Assembly: GCA_938008665.1 (NCBI GenBank)
Contig: CALLKA010000056.1
Location: 1 to 23,655 of the forward strand
DNA length: 23,655 nt
DNA from: an uncultured Bacteroidota bacterium
GTDB lineage: Bacteria > Bacteroidota > Bacteroidia > Chitinophagales > Chitinophagaceae
Direction of reading: 5' to 3'
The position numbers and the translations under genes were made by a program. This document shows positions 8,222 through 16,143 of this stretch, piece after piece; position 1 is the stretch's first letter; every line of letters begins with the position of its first letter. Under the pieces are notes generated by a model that saw only the letters and a list, made by a program, of their open reading frames with translations, made no database searches and was not told where the DNA came from.

Positions 8222-8228
8222 ATCAGTT

Positions 8229-9440
8229 TTATATCTTTTCTTGAAAGGCGTCTGCGGCGCGTTTTGCAGGAATCCAACCTGCTAGTATTGAAATAAATAA
8301 TACCAAACTTATAATGGCGATATAATCAATCAACATTGGTTTGACAGGATAGTAGTCAATCACAAATGAATTACCTTCCAATTTAATTAAGTGGTATTTT
8401 AATTGCAACCAACAAAATAAACTGGACAACAGTCCGCCGATAAGTGCGCCCATAAAAGCCATGATACCGGACAAGAGTAAAAATATTTTTTGAATATCCC
8501 AGGACCTCGCCCCCATTGCCTGCAATACATGAATGTCTTTTTGCTTTTCCAATACCAACATAGTTAATGCCCCGACTAAATTAAAACTAGCCACAATCAT
8601 TATAAGTGCGAGTATGAAAAAAATAATCCACTTTTCCGTTTGCATGATTTTATATAAATCAATATTCTGCTGATACTTATTTTGGACTTGCACCCCACTA
8701 CCTAATATCTTTTTTATACTTACTGCGATTTGTTTTTCATAGTATGGGTCAATAGATAACTCAATGCCTGAAATTTCATTTGGCGCTAAATCAAATAAAT
8801 ATTGCGCAAAACCATCATTTGTGAAAATGTATTGTTCATCAAATTCCTGTTGAATTGAAAACGCCCCCGATTGCACTACTGGTAAAGTGTTTAGTTGATC
8901 CAATTGCGCGATTGATTTGCCACTTCGATTCGCCGCATACAATTGCATGGTATCGCCCAATGGCTCCTGAAATAAGCCTAGCCTTTGTTCTACGCCAATA
9001 CCAATTATAATTTTCGGGCTAGCAACATTACCCAAATCAAATTCCCCTCTTTTTAAATAACTGGATACCTTATTGATATTAATATAGGAAGGAGATACGC
9101 CTTTCACTGTAACCACTGACTGTTGATTGCCTTTTACAAGCAAGGCCTTACTGACCACCACTTTACTTAATGATTTAACACCCGTGATTTTTTCAACAGC
9201 TTGGTATTGTGCAGCTGTAATTTTAATATACTTCGCATTATTGGGAGTTACACTGATATCAGCATAAAAATCAGAATATAAACCCTTCACTACTTCTGTA
9301 AAACCATTGGATACACTTAGCACTGTGATTAACGCTGCCGTACCTAAAGCAATTGCAAATACACTGACCCATGCAATAATTTGTATTGCTTGGAAAGCAT
9401 ACTTACCCCTAAAATATCGCCAAGCAAATAAAAAATGCAC
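8229..9440 (-). CDS. FtsX/LolC-LolE-like ABC transporter permease
   Basis: Inner-membrane permease of the LolC/E-MacB-FtsX class, 403 residues, likely extracting lipoproteins or acting on the envelope with a separate ATPase that is not in the window. Layout: helix 1 at about 20-42 preceded by FAWRYFRGK, a large periplasmic MacB-like domain (about 45-265), then three helices (271-298, 318-345, 371-392) forming the FtsX domain. The cytoplasmic loop EKQKDIHVLQAMGA (298-311) is the ATPase-coupling helix typical of the family. The start is GTG (9438-9440), directly abutting the rbfA stop codon. No ATG exists near the N-terminus and the first residues match the family, so the GTG is accepted and translation is probably coupled to rbfA. 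Confidence 0.9.
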   Translation of the reverse strand: MHFLFAWRYFRGKYAFQAIQIIAWVSVFAIALGTAALITVLSVSNGFTEVVKGLYSDFYADISVTPNNAKYIKITAAQYQAVEKITGVKSLSKVVVSKALLVKGNQQSVVTVKGVSPSYININKVSSYLKRGEFDLGNVASPKIIIGIGVEQRLGLFQEPLGDTMQLYAANRSGKSIAQLDQLNTLPVVQSGAFSIQQEFDEQYIFTNDGFAQYLFDLAPNEISGIELSIDPYYEKQIAVSIKKILGSGVQVQNKYQQNIDLYKIMQTEKWIIFFILALIMIVASFNLVGALTMLVLEKQKDIHVLQAMGARSWDIQKIFLLLSGIMAFMGALIGGLLSSLFCWLQLKYHLIKLEGNSFVIDYYPVKPMLIDYIAIISLVLFISILAGWIPAKRAADAFQEKI

Positions 9441-9785
9441 TTATAAATTTTTTAAAATCTCATCCATTTTAAAAACATAATCCAAGGTGTCATCTAAATA
9501 AAAATGTAAAACAGGAATGCGTCTTAATTGGTGCTTCATATTATCAGCTAGGTGCTTTTTAATTTCCCAAGCTTTTGCCTCAATTTTTTTAAAACAATCA
9601 TCTGTGTCATTTACCTGAAATAAGCTGAGGTATATTCTTGCCTCTAATAAATCCGGTGTCACTTTTACCGTTGAGATGGAAATCATCCCCCCTTGTAAAT
9701 AATTGAGTCCCAGCTTTAAAAATATCTCGTTTAGGGCAGTTTGTATTGCCCCAGCTACCTGCTTTTGTCTTTTACCTTCTTCCAT
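9441..9785 (-). CDS. rbfA: Ribosome-binding factor A
   Basis: Small KH-fold factor (114 residues) that assists late maturation of the 30S subunit and 16S rRNA 5' end processing, important in cold adaptation. Recognisable family features are the N-terminal RQKQVAGAIQTALNEIF helix, the strand ISISTVKVTPDLLEARIYLSLF (about 36-57) and the C-terminal LRRIPVLHFYLDDTLDYVFKMDEIL (about 87-111). The length is normal. It is the first gene of a two-gene unit with the LolE-like permease, whose GTG start follows its TAA with no spacing. It is divergent from the MsbA-like gene, with a gap of 68 bases to that gene's ATG. Confidence 0.95.
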   Translation of the reverse strand: MEEGKRQKQVAGAIQTALNEIFLKLGLNYLQGGMISISTVKVTPDLLEARIYLSLFQVNDTDDCFKKIEAKAWEIKKHLADNMKHQLRRIPVLHFYLDDTLDYVFKMDEILKNL

Positions 9786-9818
9786 ACAATCAAAATCGTT
9801 GATTCGATGTAAAATTAG

Positions 9819-9826
9819 TTACTTTG
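9819..9826 (+). promoter_or_regulatory. Putative -7 promoter box of the MsbA-like gene
   Basis: TTACTTTG is one mismatch from TAnnTTTG and ends 27 bases before the ATG at 9854. A TTG at 9799-9801, 17 bases upstream, could be the -33 element. The in-frame TTG at 9824 falls inside the box. Confidence 0.35.
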
Positions 9827-9853
9827 CTGATTATTTCGTGGAATAGTTTTAAT

Positions 9854-11668
9854 ATGAAGAAATTTTTTCGCATCATTAGTTATATTAAGGAATACAAGGC
9901 ACAAATGGCCTGGTATAGCCTCTTTATTACACTTTCAATTGTATTTAGCCTTTTCTCCCTTGGTATGCTAACCCCCTTTTTAGACCTCATTTTTGGAAAG
10001 AGTTCTTTAAGTAGCTTACCCGTTAACGCTATTAATGCCAGTAATATCAAAGACATCATTTATGGCTTTTTGCAAAATAATATTGCCAAATATGGCAAAT
10101 CATATGCCTTAGGTTGGATTTGCTTATTTATCATCATATCCATTTTCTTAAAGAATTTATTTCTTTATTTATCCTACTATTTTTTAGCGCCAATCAGAAA
10201 CGAGGTCACTAGGAAGTATTCAAAGTTGTTATATAATAAAATTTTAGCCCTACCAATTGGCTATTTTACCGAACAACGAAAGGGAGATATTTTAAGTAGG
10301 TCTTCCAATGATATTGCTGAATTAGAAAATTCAGTAGTAGGCGCTTTGGAAGGATTAATTAAAGAGCCGCTTAATATTATTGGTATATTAATATTTTTAT
10401 TTTTCATCAGTTTTAAGTTGACTTTATTTGTTTTTGTTTTACTTCCCATTGCTGGTTTTATTGTAGGACGTATTGGTCGAAGTTTAAAAAAACAGACCAA
10501 TAAAGCACAAGTAAAATGGGGGGAGATATTAAGTCAAATGGAAGAGACCTTGACAGGATTAAGAATCATAAAAGGTTTTAATGCAGAACAAAAAGTTAAG
10601 AAACAATTTTACGGACTCATTGATGATATATTTGGAATTAAAAATAGGATTTCCTACCGTCGCGATTTGGCATCACCCATTTCAGAATTTTTAGGCGTTA
10701 CCATCTTGTCTGGTGTATTATGGTTTGGAGGTAACTTGGTTTTAAACGGTGATATTTTATCGCCAGGTTCATTTATTACTTATGTTGCCTTATTCTCTCA
10801 AATAATAAATCCTGCAAAAGCCTTATCTCAAGCGATTTATAACGTTAATAGAGGTACTGCCACCCTTGATCGTTTAAATGAAATTTTGGAAGCCCCTGTG
10901 ACCGTGAATGATATTGCAGATCCTATGCTATTAAATGAATTTAAGGACAGCATTAGTTTTGAAAATGTGGGGTTCTCCTACCAAGACGATTCCATTTTGC
11001 ATAATATTAATTTAACAGTAAAAAAAGGAAAATTAGTTGCGCTGGTTGGGTCTTCTGGCGCAGGCAAAAGTACTTTAGCCGATTTAGTTCCAAGGTTTCA
11101 TGACGTGAGCGAAGGGCAACTTTTAATCGATGGTATTAATATCAAAAACTATAGCTTACATAGCTTACGAAAACAAATAAGTATTGTTACACAAGAACCT
11201 ATTTTATTCAATGATACCATAGCCGCTAATATTGCATTAGGTAAACCAGAAGCAACGGAAGATGAAATTATAGCAGCAGCAAAAATTGCAAATGCATATG
11301 ATTTTATCATAAAAAAAGAAGGTGGATTTAATAGTACCATTGGGGATAGAGGTAGTAAACTGAGTGGTGGTGAACGTCAACGTTTAACCATTGCACGTGC
11401 CGTTTTAAAAAATCCACCCATTTTAATTTTAGATGAAGCCACATCGGCATTAGATACTGAAAGTGAAAAATTAGTGCAGGACGCCATTAACAATATGATG
11501 CAAAACAGAACCTCCATTGTTATCGCTCACCGATTGTCCACAATCCGACACGCAGACGAAATCATCGTAATGCAAAAAGGAAAAATTGTGGAAAGAGGTA
11601 ATCACGAAACGCTTTTGGCGCAAAATGGTTATTACCAAAAACTAATTGAGATGCAGGAGGTAAAATAA
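9854..11668 (+). CDS. ABC exporter, fused permease-ATPase (MsbA/lipid exporter type)
   Basis: Half-transporter of 604 residues that would work as a homodimer in the inner membrane. The ABC_membrane domain (about 15-335) has six predicted helices, with the coupling-loop motif LPIGYFTEQRKGDILSRSSNDI at 133-154. The ATPase has Walker A GSSGAGKST at 399-407, Q-loop Q447 (VTQEPILFNDTI), signature LSGGERQR at 503-510, Walker B ILILDEA with D527 and E528, and switch H559. Closest families are MsbA and multidrug exporters; lipid A flipping is plausible but not proven. An in-frame TTG at 9824 adds ten residues but falls in a promoter-like box, so the ATG is preferred. A bidirectional terminator follows. 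Confidence 0.92.
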   Translation: MKKFFRIISYIKEYKAQMAWYSLFITLSIVFSLFSLGMLTPFLDLIFGKSSLSSLPVNAINASNIKDIIYGFLQNNIAKYGKSYALGWICLFIIISIFLKNLFLYLSYYFLAPIRNEVTRKYSKLLYNKILALPIGYFTEQRKGDILSRSSNDIAELENSVVGALEGLIKEPLNIIGILIFLFFISFKLTLFVFVLLPIAGFIVGRIGRSLKKQTNKAQVKWGEILSQMEETLTGLRIIKGFNAEQKVKKQFYGLIDDIFGIKNRISYRRDLASPISEFLGVTILSGVLWFGGNLVLNGDILSPGSFITYVALFSQIINPAKALSQAIYNVNRGTATLDRLNEILEAPVTVNDIADPMLLNEFKDSISFENVGFSYQDDSILHNINLTVKKGKLVALVGSSGAGKSTLADLVPRFHDVSEGQLLIDGINIKNYSLHSLRKQISIVTQEPILFNDTIAANIALGKPEATEDEIIAAAKIANAYDFIIKKEGGFNSTIGDRGSKLSGGERQRLTIARAVLKNPPILILDEATSALDTESEKLVQDAINNMMQNRTSIVIAHRLSTIRHADEIIVMQKGKIVERGNHETLLAQNGYYQKLIEMQEVK

Positions 11669-11670
11669 AA

Positions 11671-11696
11671 AACCCCCGATATTGCTACCAGGGGTT
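11671..11696. terminator. Bidirectional rho-independent terminator
   Basis: AACCCC (11671-11676) pairs with GGGGTT (11691-11696) around a 14-base loop. On the minus strand the stem runs into TTTTTTATTTTA, a good U tract for the DksA-like gene. On the plus strand ATTTTTATAA lies a few bases beyond, serving the MsbA-like gene. It lies between the two convergent stop codons (11668 and 11720). Confidence 0.75.
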
Positions 11697-11719
11697 CACT
11701 ATTTTTATAATCACTTAGC

Positions 11720-12694
11720 TTATTGTTCTGAACTATTTTTTACATAGCCTAATTTAGCTTCTAAGCTTAAGGTTGCATGTGGTACAGCGCGTAAACGAGC
11801 CTTATCAATCAAACGGCCAGTAACTCTGCAAATACCATAGGTTTTGTTTTGAATACGCATTAACGCTTTTTCAAGATGGTCAATGAAAGTAAGTTGACGA
11901 CTTGCCATTTGACCAAGTTGTTCTCTTTCCATGCTAATACTACCATCTTCCATAGTCATATATCTTGCATCATCATTATCACCACCTAATTCATCTTTAC
12001 GCGTGATTAAACCTTGCAAGTAAACTAGTTCTTTTTTAGCAGCTTCTAATTTCTTTGAAATTAAATCTCTGAATTCTGCCAACTCCGCGTCGGAATATTT
12101 AACTAATGTTTCTGTTGATCTTTCTATTTCTTTTCTCTTCTCCATTGGAACATACCCTGGTTGGTAAGGCACACTACTTTTACTATTTATTTTTGGAACT
12201 TTTACATCCTTAATAGGCTCTAATGCTTTACGAACTGGTTTTACTGGAGGAGTTGGAATTTTTGGAACCGGCTTTGCAGGCGGAACATATTTTTCAACTG
12301 GCTTTGCTACCACAACAGGTTTTGTTGGTGCTGCCTTTACAGGAACTGCTTTTTTAACAGGAACAACCACTTTTTTTGCAGGTGCTGCTTTCTTTATTGG
12401 GGCTTTGATAGGGGTTGCTTTTTTAATAGGTGCTTTAACAGGCGCAGCTTTTTTCGCGGGTACTACTTTTTTTACTGGAACCGCTTTTTTCGCTGGTGCC
12501 GCTTTTTTTGCTGGAAGCACTTTTTTCGCTGGTGCTGCCTTTTTCGCTGGAACTGCTTTTTTTGCTGGAACCGCTTTTTTTGCAGGCGCTGCTTTTTTTA
12601 CGGGTGCCACTTTTTTTGCAGGTGCTGCCTTTTTTGCAGGAGCCGCTTTTTTTGCAGGTGCTGCTTTTTTAGGAGCTGGTTTTTTTGTAGCCAT
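11720..12694 (-). CDS. DksA/TraR-like protein with long histone-H1-like lysine/alanine/proline tail
   Basis: 324 residues in two parts. Residues 1-160 are a basic low-complexity tail: 13 strict six-residue units of KKxxPx at 9-86, then looser KAPIKK and KKVVVPV units, then a proline-rich linker. Residues 195-318 are a DksA/TraR-like domain: a helical hairpin with the acidic tip GGDNDDAR (237-244), MEREQLGQMASRQLTFIDHLEKALMRI, then YGICRVTGRLIDKARLRAVPHATLSLEAK. Only C289 of the four zinc cysteines remains; the others are replaced (T, S and A). This cysteine-poor form is common in Bacteroidota. DksA proteins enter the RNA polymerase secondary channel, and lysine/alanine/proline tails bind DNA, so a transcription or nucleoid role is inferred, not shown. 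The ATG lies 2 bases after the ileS stop, with AAAAGGA as ribosome site. Confidence 0.88.
   Translation of the reverse strand: MATKKPAPKKAAPAKKAAPAKKAAPAKKVAPVKKAAPAKKAVPAKKAVPAKKAAPAKKVLPAKKAAPAKKAVPVKKVVPAKKAAPVKAPIKKATPIKAPIKKAAPAKKVVVPVKKAVPVKAAPTKPVVVAKPVEKYVPPAKPVPKIPTPPVKPVRKALEPIKDVKVPKINSKSSVPYQPGYVPMEKRKEIERSTETLVKYSDAELAEFRDLISKKLEAAKKELVYLQGLITRKDELGGDNDDARYMTMEDGSISMEREQLGQMASRQLTFIDHLEKALMRIQNKTYGICRVTGRLIDKARLRAVPHATLSLEAKLGYVKNSSEQ
12437..12670 (-). repeat. Coding tandem repeat, 13 units of 18 bp
   Basis: Thirteen back-to-back 18-base units encode KKxxPx (residues 9-86 of the DksA-like protein). The two lysines are nearly always AAA AAA, giving a run of six or more A per unit. 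Alanine and proline codons vary freely between units (GCA, GCG, GCT; CCA, CCT, CCC). Variation at silent positions with a constant peptide pattern suggests the repeat is kept at protein level rather than being a very recent expansion. Confidence 0.9.
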
Positions 12695-12696
12695 AA

Positions 12697-15600
12697 TTAT
12701 CCTTTTTGTAGTACTGAAATCCTTAATTTTTGGTCATTTATTTCGACATCCACCCCGTCTTCCAAAGCCGGGACCCAGTCTATTTCCAATGCCAGGATTT
12801 CGCGGCAAATATAATCTGAAAATTCATTAATAGAGTCCTTCAAATCTGTGTTATCCACAATTCGGAGTAAAATCTTGTCTGTTAGCTCAAAATTGGCCTC
12901 TTTTCGGATGTTTTGAACCCTATTTACCAATTCTCTGGCATTACCTTCCTTCAATAAAGCCGGGCTTAAAGTAATATCAAGGGCCACTGTGAGCGCATTT
13001 TTTACGGCAACGCTCCAACCAGGAATATCTTCCGCTATAATTTCGACCTCGCTCAATAACAAGGGGATCATTGTGCCCTCCACGTCCAAGTTGAGGGAAC
13101 CGTCCTTTTCAAGCTGGCTAATTTGTAACTGACTTAATGCAGTAATAACAGCTGAAGCTTGTTTCATCTTGGTGCCCAATTTGGCGCCCAATAATTTAAA
13201 GTTGGGTTTTAGCTTTTTGCTAATCACCCCCTCTGTTTCAGTTATATAATTTATTTCTTTAACGTTTACCTCTGCCAAAATAAGTTCTTCCATTAAGCTA
13301 ATCGCATCCTTCATTTTCGGATCTAACACTGGAATTAATATTTTTTGAAGCGGTTGACGAACTTTGATGTTTACCTTTTTACGAATGGACAATACCAATG
13401 AACAAATATCTTGTGCCATTTGCATGCGTTCTTCTAAAGCAGTATCAATTTTTGTAGTATCTGCTACCGGAAAATCAACATGATGAATTGATGTTTGTTT
13501 ATGCTTTGTAGTAACACTATTTAAATTTCTAAATATTTGATCACAGAAGAATGGTGCAATAGGTGCCATTAAACGAATAATGGTTTCAATACACTCATGC
13601 AAGGTTTGATATGCAGCAATTTTATCTTCCGTATATGTGCCTTTCCAAAAACGACGACGACATAAACGAACATACCAGTTACTCAAATGCTCATCCACAA
13701 ATGTTTCTATTGCACGACCTGCAATGGTTGGCTCAAAATCGTCCATGGCAACCGTTACGGTTTGCACCAAACTATTTAAGGAAGAAATAATCCAACGATC
13801 AATTTCTGGTCTTTTATTTACGGGTATATAATCTTGTTCAAAACGAAACCCATCCACATTTGCATACAACACAAAAAATTGATAGGTATTATATAAAGTG
13901 CCGAAGAATTTTCTTTGTACTTCTTGAATTCCAGATAAATCAAACTTTAAATTATCCCAGGGTGAAGCATTGGTAACCAAATACCATCTGGTTGCGTCCG
14001 CACCATAAGTTTGTAATGTTTCAAATGGATTTACCACATTGCCTAAACGCTTACTCATTTTGTTGCCATTCTTATCGAGTACCAAACCATTACTCATTAC
14101 AGCTTTATAGGCAACGCTATCAAATAACAAAACACCGAGTGTATGCAATGTATAAAACCATCCGCGCGTTTGATCCACGCCTTCACAAATAAAGTCAGCA
14201 GGAAATGCTTGTCCTTTGTCAATTAAATCCTTATTCTCAAATGGATAATGCCATTGCGCATATGGCATCGCGCCCGAATCAAACCAAACATCCACTAAAT
14301 CGGAAACCCTTTTCATGGGTTGACCTGTTGCACTCAATAATTCAATTTGATCAACAAATGGTTTATGTAAATCAACGTCTAATTTGCCATCTACTATTTG
14401 CAAATTCACTTCTTTGTTATAGCCTTTTTCTTTTGCAGCAATAAAAAGTGTCGTTAACTCTTGTATCGATCCTATGCAAATTTCTTCTGTGCCATCTTCA
14501 GTTCTCCAAATGGGCAATGGGGTGCCCCAATACCTGCTTCGAGATAAATTCCAGTCCACCATGTTTTCTAACCAATTACCAAAGCGACCTTCTCCAGTGC
14601 TCTTTGGTTTCCAGTTAATCGTTTTATTTAATTCAACTAGGCGATCCTTAACTGCTGTAGTTTTTATAAACCAAGCATCTAATGGATAATATAAAATAGG
14701 CTTATCTGTTCTCCAGCAATGCGGATAATTGTGTTCGTATTTTTCCACCTTAAACGCCCTGTTTTCTTTTTTCAACTTAACAGAGATATCTACATTCACA
14801 TCTTGAAACTCCTTTTCGTCCTTATAATTTTTAACGTACCTACCACTAAATTCTCCCACGCCTTCAATGAATTTGCCTTGTCTATCCACCAATGTGATAA
14901 TACCTAAGTTATTTTTTTGTCCTACTTTGTAATCATCCGCTCCAAATGCAGGTGAAGTATGTACAATACCAGTTCCGTCTTCAGTGGTTACAAAATCACC
15001 AAGCACTATTTTAAATGGATCGCCTTCAAAGGTTGCAGGATCATTAGCTTCAAAAGGCAATAACTGCTCATAGCGTAACCCATTTAACTTTGCCCCTTTA
15101 AATTCTGTAATCACTTTCCATGGAACAATTTTATCTCCCGCTGCAAATGTTTCTATCGTTAATCCTTCTTCCTTAAAATATTTCGAGATCAATGCTTTTG
15201 CTATAACCACATTCACAGGTAATGCAGTATATGGATTATAGGTTGCTACTAAAGCATAATCAATATTAGGACCAACCGTTAAACCCAAATTAGATGGCAA
15301 TGTCCATGGTGTGGTGGTCCATGCCATGTAATACACTTCATGGTTTTTATCATTTGTCGCAGCTGCATCAAACAAAAATTTACTGTCACTGCATTGTATT
15401 GCCTTGAACATCGCAACCACCGAAGTATCTTTTACATCCTTGTAGGTACCTGGTTGATTTAATTCATGTGAACTTAATCCTGTTCCTGCCGCAGGGGAAT
15501 AAGGTTGTATACTTACACTTTGATACAAGTATCCTTTTTTATATAGGGTACTTAATATCCACCAAAGTGTTTCGATGTAATTATTTTCAAAAGTGATATA

Positions 15601-16047
15601 GGGATTATTCAAATCAACCCAATAACCCATTTTGTTAGTGATATCATCCCATTCTTTTTTATAACGCAATACTGCTTCGCGACATTTTTGATTGTACTCC
15701 TCTACTGTTATTTTTTTTCCGATATCTTCTTTCGTAATGCCTAGTTCTTTTTCAACGCCTAACTCCACAGGCAACCCATGGGTATCCCAACCACCTTTTC
15801 GCTTCACTTGAAATCCTTGCATGGTTTTATAGCGACAAACCATATCTTTTAAGGTCCTTGAAATAACATGATGTATTCCTGGCATTCCATTGGCACTTGG
15901 TGGTCCCTCGTAAAATACAAAAGGGGTTTTTCCCTCTCTTAGGGTAACCGATTGCTCAAATGCTTGTTCTGCTTTCCAGGCAGCCAAAATTTCTGCCTCA
16001 ATGGTAGGCAAATGGAGTCCATTAAATTCTGTGTACTTTTTATTCAT
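12697..16047 (-). CDS. ileS: Isoleucyl-tRNA synthetase, type 2 (GIHH/KMSKR signatures)
   Basis: Charges tRNA-Ile and edits mischarged valine; cytoplasmic, 1116 residues. The class I signature normally HxGH reads GIHH at 57-60 (PPSANGMPGIHH), with the first and third positions exchanged. The second signature is KMSKR at 663-667 (type 1 enzymes have KMSKS). The CP1 editing domain shows TTTPWTLPSN at 244-253 and the GADDY motif at about 369-373. GWDTHGLPVE at 86-95 and CEGVDQTRGWFYTL at 621-634 are standard. The C-terminal zinc finger of type 1 enzymes is absent and a long type 2 C-terminal extension is present. These features define the eukaryote-like IleRS2 group. It is coupled to the DksA-like gene by a 2-base gap and lies 96 bases after lspA. 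Confidence 0.97.
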   Translation of the reverse strand: MNKKYTEFNGLHLPTIEAEILAAWKAEQAFEQSVTLREGKTPFVFYEGPPSANGMPGIHHVISRTLKDMVCRYKTMQGFQVKRKGGWDTHGLPVELGVEKELGITKEDIGKKITVEEYNQKCREAVLRYKKEWDDITNKMGYWVDLNNPYITFENNYIETLWWILSTLYKKGYLYQSVSIQPYSPAAGTGLSSHELNQPGTYKDVKDTSVVAMFKAIQCSDSKFLFDAAATNDKNHEVYYMAWTTTPWTLPSNLGLTVGPNIDYALVATYNPYTALPVNVVIAKALISKYFKEEGLTIETFAAGDKIVPWKVITEFKGAKLNGLRYEQLLPFEANDPATFEGDPFKIVLGDFVTTEDGTGIVHTSPAFGADDYKVGQKNNLGIITLVDRQGKFIEGVGEFSGRYVKNYKDEKEFQDVNVDISVKLKKENRAFKVEKYEHNYPHCWRTDKPILYYPLDAWFIKTTAVKDRLVELNKTINWKPKSTGEGRFGNWLENMVDWNLSRSRYWGTPLPIWRTEDGTEEICIGSIQELTTLFIAAKEKGYNKEVNLQIVDGKLDVDLHKPFVDQIELLSATGQPMKRVSDLVDVWFDSGAMPYAQWHYPFENKDLIDKGQAFPADFICEGVDQTRGWFYTLHTLGVLLFDSVAYKAVMSNGLVLDKNGNKMSKRLGNVVNPFETLQTYGADATRWYLVTNASPWDNLKFDLSGIQEVQRKFFGTLYNTYQFFVLYANVDGFRFEQDYIPVNKRPEIDRWIISSLNSLVQTVTVAMDDFEPTIAGRAIETFVDEHLSNWYVRLCRRRFWKGTYTEDKIAAYQTLHECIETIIRLMAPIAPFFCDQIFRNLNSVTTKHKQTSIHHVDFPVADTTKIDTALEERMQMAQDICSLVLSIRKKVNIKVRQPLQKILIPVLDPKMKDAISLMEELILAEVNVKEINYITETEGVISKKLKPNFKLLGAKLGTKMKQASAVITALSQLQISQLEKDGSLNLDVEGTMIPLLLSEVEIIAEDIPGWSVAVKNALTVALDITLSPALLKEGNARELVNRVQNIRKEANFELTDKILLRIVDNTDLKDSINEFSDYICREILALEIDWVPALEDGVDVEINDQKLRISVLQKG

Positions 16048-16078
16048 AAAACGCTTATCCTAGCTCATTTTTAGGGCA

Positions 16079-16086
16079 CGAAGGTA
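16079..16086 (-). promoter_or_regulatory. Putative -7 promoter box of ileS
   Basis: TACCTTCG followed by TGCCC on the minus strand is one mismatch from TAnnTTTG and resembles the box before the transketolase gene (TATCTTTG then TGCCC). It ends 31 bases before the ileS ATG. Confidence 0.35.
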
Positions 16087-16143
16087 CGAATAAGCTTGTA
16101 AAAAAGGCCAGGCCATTTTTTGGTCAAAACAGGGCCAATACCC

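Noticed and set aside
12405..12830. Plus-strand open frame rich in FFAG repeats
   Set aside because: It is the exact antisense of the KKAAPA repeat of the DksA-like gene; the repeat keeps the opposite frame open.
13637..14907. Several plus-strand open frames of 62-79 codons
   Set aside because: They lie antisense within ileS, have no family features and no promoter or ribosome site.
16090..16140. Possible terminator between lspA and ileS, with GGCC repeats near a T run
   Set aside because: The GGCC copies do not form a stable stem next to the T run; pairing is too weak to call.
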